64,000 nucleotides of DNA from Hyposmocoma kahamanoa (Eukaryota; Arthropoda; Insecta; Lepidoptera; Cosmopterigidae): NCBI RefSeq assembly GCF_003589595.1, contig NW_020653750.1, forward strand, positions 2,645,167 through 2,709,166, read 5' to 3'. The notes beneath the pieces are model-generated. The model saw only the letters and a program-made list of their open reading frames with translations. It was not told the origin of the DNA and did no database searches. Below, piece after piece: positions 23,401 through 32,400 of this stretch; the stretch's first letter is position 1; every line of letters starts with the position of its first letter. Position numbers and translations under genes: made by a program.

Positions 23401-26400
23401 TCATTGTTATTAAATACTTGCTCATGTTGCGTATTATTTGTTTTTATTACATCAAGGTTATTAATTATTTGTTATGTAGCCAGATGTATGTTTGGTGGTC
23501 TGGTGTTTTAGAACAGATGGAAATAATTAGGTACAACAACAAGGGTTGTATAATAAATAAACAATTGAATTTTGCATTATCACCTTTATTATGGGTATTT
23601 ACGAATTTCAACAATAGTAACTCTGGGAGTAGCGGGGTATAAATATACCAACCGTTTTGAACGAGCTCATTCTTCGGCCGAGTGTCGAGCAATCAACAAC
23701 CCCTGAGGATGCCTCGTGGAGAGGCGAAACACTTGTCGGGTATATTTTTCATGGTGGTTTATGATTGTATTTGCGTATGTGTTATTTACTTTATTAATTG
23801 TATGTGGAGTGAGGGTGGGAAAATTAATTGTATGAAAAAATTTTCAACACAAGCGCAGCTATTTTGCACGATTTAACCTTCACTGGGTTCGCGGAGTAGC
23901 AATTTTATTAATATATATGTTTTTGTGACGTTTAGCTTACTTATAAGCATATTTCTAAAAATTGTCTGTACGCAGAAACGGGTGTCTCTCAATATGAGCG
24001 AATCAGATCGTGAGAAGCGTGCTTTCGTACTGCTCGGCATAGCTTTATCTCGGGAACCAAGTCGGGATTCCGTACTCCGTGTAAGACCGCCGGCACCACC
24101 TCGCGATGCCAAGTAAGGAATTAATCTATAGCCTGTATCATTGATAGATGTCTCTACTATGACACAGAAATATTGTCATATCGTACATTATTTCCATACT
24201 ACTAACATGTAGTAGAAGTATACTCGGTGTACGAGGTACACAAATTCAAATGTTTATTGTCCAAAATAATAGGAGAGAGACAGAGAGAGACTTTGATTCT
24301 TTGAAAACCATGATTTGCCATTTCATTTCTTAATCTTTTCTTGTACTCATAGGATATTATGGTCTGGGATCTGCTACTACTAACTACTACATTTCAGAGT
24401 CTTTGCATGCTCTTTTTGTCTTTATTTAATATATTACAGTTCATAATAATTGTTATATTTCTTAAATTATGTAAGTAATATAAACTAAATTAAAATTATT
24501 ATTTTTAAAATATCCATCAAACTGTAGTACACTTCGTAGACAAGACAAAAGCTCAAGTTTATGCCTTCCTCATTTTACCCTAATAAGAAATCTAACCGCT
24601 CTCTAAGTTTACCTAAAAATTATTCATTGATATACAGCATACAAGACAGCTGCTACCCCAAAATAATGGGAGTAAAATCCTTCATATTGGATGTTTCTAA
24701 CTGCTGCGTGGCCGAACGGTTACCATACTGGGGGCCTTCCATAACCTTTTAAAAAACAATCTTATTTTAATGTAATCTTATACGTGGGGCGCACTATAAG
24801 TTTCCGGAATGAATAAGAAAAAAATACTATAAATGGCCAAAAATGAATTTATTGTTTCTTAAAAGATTCCCCGTTGGCGTTAATGCACTTTTCATACGAA
24901 TGAACCAACTTTGAAAACATTTATGCCACTCCTCCGTGACAATCTCTGAAACATATTTTTCATACTCTTCGACAGCCTCTTCAGTAATGTAAATCGTTGA
25001 CCGCGCTTTGTTCTTAATTTTTGGAAATAAATAAAAGCCACAAGTTGCCAGGTCGGGACTGTACGCGGAATGGCTCGTAAGGTCAACGTTGTTCACCTTC
25101 AAAAATTCATTTGTCTGTCTAGCCGTGTGAGAACTGGCATTATCGTGGTGAAAGATGATATGGCATTTACGGTTATTTTTACGGAGTTTGTCAATAATTT
25201 CCGGCAAACAAATGATCGTGTACCAATCACTATTCACGCTACAACGATTCTCCAAAGCAACAGTAGCCACGTGTCCAATTTTATTAAAAAAAGAAGCATT
25301 CATCCGCTTAGAGGCACTTTGCTCGCGCGCCACTTTGGTTGGTTTCGGCTCATTTCGAAAGACCCGTACGCTCGATTGCTGCTTTGTTTTGGGGTCGTAA
25401 CTATAAATCCATATTTTGTCACCTGTTACTATGTCTCGCACCAAAATTTGACGCCCCTTCGTTGAATCTGGTAAGCATGGCATTGCACCAAGTGACGCGA
25501 TCCGTTCTTTAAGCCTCTGTCAAATTGTGTGGGATCCACCCAGAGCACAGCTTTTTCACACCTAAATGTTTGTGTAGTATTGATTGTATTTGACTCATGC
25601 CTATGCCTAAAGATGCCCAAATCTTATGGTATGTCACATGCCTGTCTGTTTCGATCATACGGCGCACAGCATCGATGTTTTTGTTGTTCACGGCTGTGGA
25701 CGGGCGACCATCACGAAATTCGTCACTGAGATTCACACGACCGCGTTTTAATTCTAAACCTAGCTACAAATAGTCGTCTTGTATGATACTTCATCGCCAA
25801 AAGCAATTTGAAGCCGAGCAAAGCTCGACGAGCTGTCAAATTACACTTAAAGTCGTAGAAAATCGTCACGTACCAAAATTTTCACAAGTTAAATCAATGG
25901 TGATGTAGACAACCGACGTCTAAAATGACGCCACAATGTAAAAAAAAGCGACAGTCAGATGAAACAAACTGTACATAAAAAAAGAGTTTCGTTTTCAAAT
26001 ATTGTAATTACTTTTTAAATATTGTTTATGTAAGTGGCCAGTTCCGGAAACCTATAGTGCGCCCTATGCAGTAAGCTTATTATAATATTACTCATATCGT
26101 ACCATGACAAACCTATCAACCAAGTAATGTATTAGATTGAAAGAACGAATGATTTTCCAATATTGTCTATTCCTTACTAGAAATAGGAAAGAAATAACCC
26201 TATATGAACTGTATAATGCCATCTCCAAATCAATTCTCTCTCTCCAATTTCTTTTAATTTAATTTAAATCCCAAACAGACATAAGACTGCAGTATTAATT
26301 AATATGTTTTAGTTTATTCTAATTTCTATTATTAATAAATAATAAATTGAACTTAATAAAAATTCATTCAATAAAATAATTTGTAAAACTTAATGTAGAG

Positions 26401-29400
26401 TAAATTGGAATGTTTTCTTTGTAATATTAAAAATAAGGTATTTAATTAGTAACTATTTTAACTATAGTGAAAGAATAGGGTGGTTTGCATTAATACTAGA
26501 CATAGCTGGTTGAAGACTGTACCACCTCAGTCAACCGTGATCATGGGATCTGTAAAGGGCCCGAAACGTCGGTTTGTTTGGAAAAACAAATATACGCGAT
26601 TGAAATCCGGAAAAATATTTTCATTTCCTATAAGGAAATCTATTAAAATAACGTTGTTTTCAATTATTTTTCCGCATTTTCATGAAGAAAAATAAATAAA
26701 ACAAGCTGAGTCTTGATTGTCACGTTGTGAATTTGGATTTATGGTGTAGTGTCAACTGTTAGTGCCGCCAAAGGGCATATAGATGTCGCTGTCATAATTT
26801 TACGAAATAAACATCGCGTATTTTTATTTAATGAGAAATTATTTCTTAAGTACTATTAAATAAAAAAAACAAATAAAATATGAAGAGATATATGTAAATA
26901 AATAAGTTCAACTTAATTTTTAATCATTGCAAATCAATATTTAGACAATAAATTCGAAAACAATATTGTTTCCATTGCAACCGTGTAACTATTTTAAGAT
27001 TGCTGAATTTGACATAAGAACAATATTACATTTAATGTTTTAATAATAAACATTATATTTAATGTTCAAATCGCGTCATAGTACGAAGTGAGGGAATGAA
27101 TAGTCACAAAGTTGCCAATAAAACATCATAGTTTTAACATTATAATAAGCTTACTTTAAGCGCGTCTTGGTACAAAAAATCAATGTAAGGTTAAAGTAAT
27201 ATTGTATTAAGAGGTTGTAGTAGGCTCCCTGGTCTGCCACGCTGAGGTCCCAGGTTTAATTCCCGAGCCGGGAGAAATATTTGTATGGTCTACATTTATT
27301 TCACTCGTTGGGTGTAAGTTATAGTTGTCTATGCCTGTTTTCATGACATCCGGGATATGAGTGTGTGCGTTATTTATTTATTTAATATTAACTTTTATTT
27401 TCCACAGACGACGTTTGCGCACGTTAGAGCGTTCGCTTAACCTAAGCACCCGTGCATCAGAACGTTGCTACATTCTTCACGAGATCGCACGTTTGCATGT
27501 CGACACCAAGCAATCGCTGAAAGCGAGATTCTTTGCTATGAAATGCCAAGCAGGTTCGCGTTCCTACCGATTTACGGCTTGAGAGCTGATTCCATTTCCG
27601 CTCCGTTTTCCAATTGTTAATTTGAGATTACATTGTAGGTTACCAACGTCGTAAATTTTATTTAAAATTTCATCTGATGGTTTTTCCCGGGCATTTACCG
27701 ATTTTCAGGATCCATGATCCAAATGCAATAGTAATTATATTATTATTGATACAAAAATCGAATACAAAGAAAAAATCCTTCGATTTAATTGAACTTCGAT
27801 CTGAAGCGATCAGTTACATCAAAGTAATGTTTCTTTGTGTTTTAAGAGTTCGTTCTGGGAAGTACTACCAGTTACCTAATTCTGCCGGAAAGCAGTAATG
27901 TGAGCATTACTGTTCCGGTTTCGAAAGGTAACAGTGCTCGTGAAATGACAGACACATTGGACTTGTCACCTTATATCTCAGGGTGCTGTGTTCGGTGGCA
28001 GTGCCCCTCAGGTCTTTGCATTTAAAGCTCTGAGTAACAATATGATTGTTATGGACAGGTGTTAAGCGACACACACGCTAGAGCATGACTTGTTCGTTCC
28101 AAAAAAGAAATAGATCTTTGAATCAATAATAATAACAAAGTAGTGGAGTATTTCGACAAAAAATATAATAATAACTCTTTATTGCACAAAGAAAAGATAC
28201 ATGAAACTAAAGGACATATACAAAGGTGAGCTTATCTCTAGAAGAGATCTCTTCCATATATGAAGATCATGATAGAAAAATGTCATGATATTCTAATAAA
28301 TATAGTAATTATATTTGATATTAATTTATTTAGCTAGCTTCAAATTCAAATTCAAAACTGTCTAGTTAAATCGAGTTCTTAGGTTTTCGCGATTGTTACA
28401 CATAGGAAATAAAACTATTTTTCCGCATTTAATTCGCGTATATCTCTTTTTTCAAACAAACCGACGTTTCGGGCCCTTTACAGGTTCCAGTCAACCGTGA
28501 CCATGGGACCTGTAAAATGGCTCGAAACGTCGGTTTGTTTGAAAAACAAATATACGCGATATAAATTCGGAAAAATAGTTTCATTTTCTGTCTAGTAATT
28601 TTGAATATTTTTAAACTTTCATTAATAAGATTTCATTTATAAATAGCTAGTCTGAAATTATTGCAATAATAAAACCATGCAGTGTACTCAAAGCTGTTAG
28701 ATTATACCATTTGTTAAGCTTGAGCCTCTTGGCACAGTGCCATGTTCATCAGTGCTGGCATTCCCGAGCCAATAACTTATTTTCAGTCGACTTGGCTTTT
28801 TCACAGTTATTTATATGTACTACTGGTAGAACAAATATTTAACTTACGTAATTGTTTTGTTGAGCTTACACAAAAGTACCCGAAACTGCTTCAAAGGCAT
28901 CTCCAAACTTGTTTGTATGACTACTGTCCTAAATGCAAAAATATTTATTGAAACGCATTATCAAAGATATGTAATTTTTTTAAATTATAAAGTGTAACTG
29001 ATAATAGCTTTTCACTGTTATCTTACCCGCATACCCAACCCTCTAACTTTGTGATTCAGCGCCTGCAGGTTGCATGACGAATATTTGCGTTTACTGTAAT
29101 ATACTACCTGCAGTACTTTGTCTAATACTCTGTCCACCAAACACAGAAGCGCGTGCCGCAAATTTGCGCGTCTGGTTGCTAAACTCAACATTCCTGCTGG
29201 CTCGCTGTCACATCCAGCAGAACAATCGCCCTGAAGCACGTGCTTCGCTCATTGAAGGCGCTGCCCTGGCCCGCTCTTACAGACTTGGCAATGTAGCGGA
29301 ATTTTTTGACACAGTAAGTAATGAAAAAATTGTTTATTACAAATACAAATTTCTTAATTTACTATGATATACGATTACAAGAAAGGTCAACATCCACACG

Positions 29401-32400
29401 GCCTCAGCTCGAGAGGTGGTAGGTCATTATAGATATTGCGACTGGCAAGAAATAATATAATATATATTTAGAATCGAATGACTTGAAAAAAAACTTTCGT
29501 GAAAATTGCCTTTTAACTTGTATGATTTTCTCAAAATTCGTCAATGCCAATTAAAATATCTTCAAAAGTCACGGACAGTACAGTCTAGAACCAATTTCCT
29601 GTAGCTTTAACTGTTAAGGCCTTTGCTGACTCGACTCAAATTTCCAGCACGTATATTAATTTTGCTGAATAACATTATATAGTATTAAATACATTTTCTA
29701 ACTAGCGTGATCTAGCTTGCTACATGAAAAATTTAATATAATTATGTTCTTATTAGATGTCCTGCATTTTCGGATAGAAAAGCACAATCCTTTGTTTAAT
29801 ATTATGAATTAAGCATTATTTATACAGTAAATAAACATATAACCAAGAACGAGTAAAAATCAAAGGCCGATATATCATAGTCTGTAAATATTATTATATT
29901 ATATCAAATATAACACACATATTTCATTACGATGATACGGAGAAAAAAGATAGACCATGAGGGATATTTAATCAGATCCTAATGTATTTTCCATAATCCA
30001 AACTAAGCTATCCGTACGTAATAAGAAATACAAAATGACGAAGCTCATTTCTATTCCGTTCATATGACATGTGATTTTCGTGAAATAGGATTGTAGGTAT
30101 TTTCTTAGATTATATCTGAATGTAGCGTGCAAAGACTACATTCAGTTACTTTAATAAAAAACAACAGCTGATTAAAAATGTTGCCTGGGATGTAAACAAA
30201 TCAAGGAATAATAATGATTAATACTGATAAGTAGAAATAAAATTGTCAGAAATATCTTGCTGTAGTGTGAAAAATATAATTATTATATATTTGTAAGACA
30301 AATAGCAAATTATACATCATGCAAAAAAAAAAACAGTAAATAACGTTTCGTTTAATTTTCTCCAGGTATATAGTTAAAATTAAATATTACTTCGAATACT
30401 GTATACTACAAATTTTATAGGATTCAACCACACTCGGTAGAAACATAAAATTTGTTATTAAAACTCGTATGCTCTCTCGAGTATTAGCACAAAAGTGAAT
30501 TTAATATCAAATTTAACAAGGAAATTGTTTTGTTGTAAGTACCACTATATAAAACTTTTTTTTTTAATGAACCCATTATGTCCCAGTGCTGGGCAAAGGT
30601 CTCCCCCAAAATCCTCCATTGCTCCCTGTCTTTGGCGATCTCCCATCACTCTTTCTAAAACCCGTCAAGGTCGACCCGCCAACGCTTTCTCGGCCGTCTA
30701 CGCCGTCTCTTTCCATCCTCAGGCACCCAAGGAGTGACGACGTTCGTCTTCACAGGTTGCATCCGGCTAACGCGGCCCGCCCAATCCCACTTGAGCTTGA
30801 CTGTTTTGCTCCCCACATCAGCAATGCCAGTAATCGAACGCAGCATTGTATTGCGTATTCGGTGAATACGTTTGAAGCCCAAAATGCTGTGTTCCGTCGC
30901 CCTCTGGCAGATCTTGAGTTTAGATTTCTGGAACTCAGCGACCATGTTTGTGCACCGTAGGTTAATATGGGCAGGATGTACATATCGATGAGTTGGAGTT
31001 TCAATGACATAGGGAGATTACTCTTCAAGTACTCCTTCAAGGACCTGTAGCTCTTCCAGGCGTACTCTATGCGACGACCGATTTCCTTATCTTGCCTGTT
31101 TTCAAAGCCTGCTAACTGGCCCAGATAGATATACTCATCGACATACTGGATTGCCTGCCCGTCTACCTCAACCCTGCCTTTCATACTGTTAGACATTATT
31201 TGTGTTTTGGAACGGTTTATCTGAAGCGTTGGAGCGTCTGTTGCAGTTCCTGTGACGTTGAGGCAAAAAGAAGTATGTCATCCGCAAAGCGTAAATTCGT
31301 TAGGCGTTTGCCACCGACAACAATTCCCTTTGTACCCCAAGATCTTGCTAGGATTTTAAACTTCTTCAAGCACATTAGTAAACAATATGGGTGAGAGCGG
31401 CTCACCCTGCTTGACACCTTTATGAATGTTAAATGATGGGCCGTTCCTATGTAATTTTATGTTTGCGGTACTATGGTTATAAACTAATTTTATTAAATCT
31501 ATGTAGGTTTTTTCTATGTTTTGGTTAAGTAAAGCTTCAAATTTAGCGGTATATTTTAAATTGTCAAAAGCCTTCGCATAGTCTACAAGGGCTATGTAAA
31601 GGGGTTGGTAGTATTCGGTAAATTTTTCTATAATTTGATTTAAGGTGTGAAGGTGGTCCGTAGTTGAGAAGTTGGGTCGGAAACCGGCTTGTTCAGATGG
31701 TTGGTGTTGATCTAGGTTGTTTTTAATTCGGTTTTGGATGGCTTTAATAAATGCTTTCTAAGCATGTGACATTAAGCTAATGGGTCTATAGTTGTCTATA
31801 GAGGATTTGTCTCCCTTCTTATGAAGGAGGACTATGTTCGCGTGGCATACATGACTTGGGATTTTTCCTGTCTCTAAAATACAATTAAATAAATTAGTTA
31901 TGTGGGGAGATACGGTGGGTGAGCCTATTTTTAATGCCTCAGTTGTAATCCCATCTTCTCCCGGACTCCTGCCATATTTCATTGTTACATTTTTCAAGAT
32001 GTTATTTCAATTTCAATTTCAATTGTTTATTGCATTGTTATTAAGACATCGTGGATTTCTTTGCCTATGAAAAATAGAATTGTATCTGGACGGTTGTTCC
32101 CACGACCTCGTACTCCTTCGATGTGTCAGAGTACAAAGTTCTATAAAAGTCTGTACCGATGTCTATAACTTTTTCGCGTCTGTTTTGTTTTGTGCCATAT
32201 TTACCTTGGAGACCATTTATCTATTTTTTACCCCGTGTTATTCCTTGTTTCACAGTTCTGAGAGAAGAATGTTTTTCTACGACAGTTTTAATTAAATAAA
32301 GATTAAATGTCCCCTGGTTTCTCCGAAATGAAAGAACACACTATTGTCTCGTTCGCTGGTTTCTTCCCCTAGACTCCTTACTTCCGCTAAACCAACTATG

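Larger units (their letters stand above)
24113..27407 (+). other. ODAD4: ODAD4 intron 8
   Basis: A 3.3-kb intron containing a SINE head fragment at 24700-24745 (TGGCCGAACGGTTACCATAC), mariner copy 2, one arm of the GAAACGTCGG repeat (26528-26631), and a SINE right before the acceptor of exon 9. The remainder is AT-rich. Confidence 0.7.

Noticed and set aside
23107..23511. Reading exon 7 of ODAD4 past 23343
   Set aside because: The strong GTACGT donor and loss of coding character (low-complexity hydrophobic residues) mark the intron.
24081..24112. Alternative exon-8 donor GTAAGA
   Set aside because: It would leave phase 0, which does not join exon 9. The GTAAGG at 24113 does.
30495..30960. 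Plus-strand frames over the RTE-like element
   Set aside because: They are antisense shadows of the minus-strand LINE coding region.
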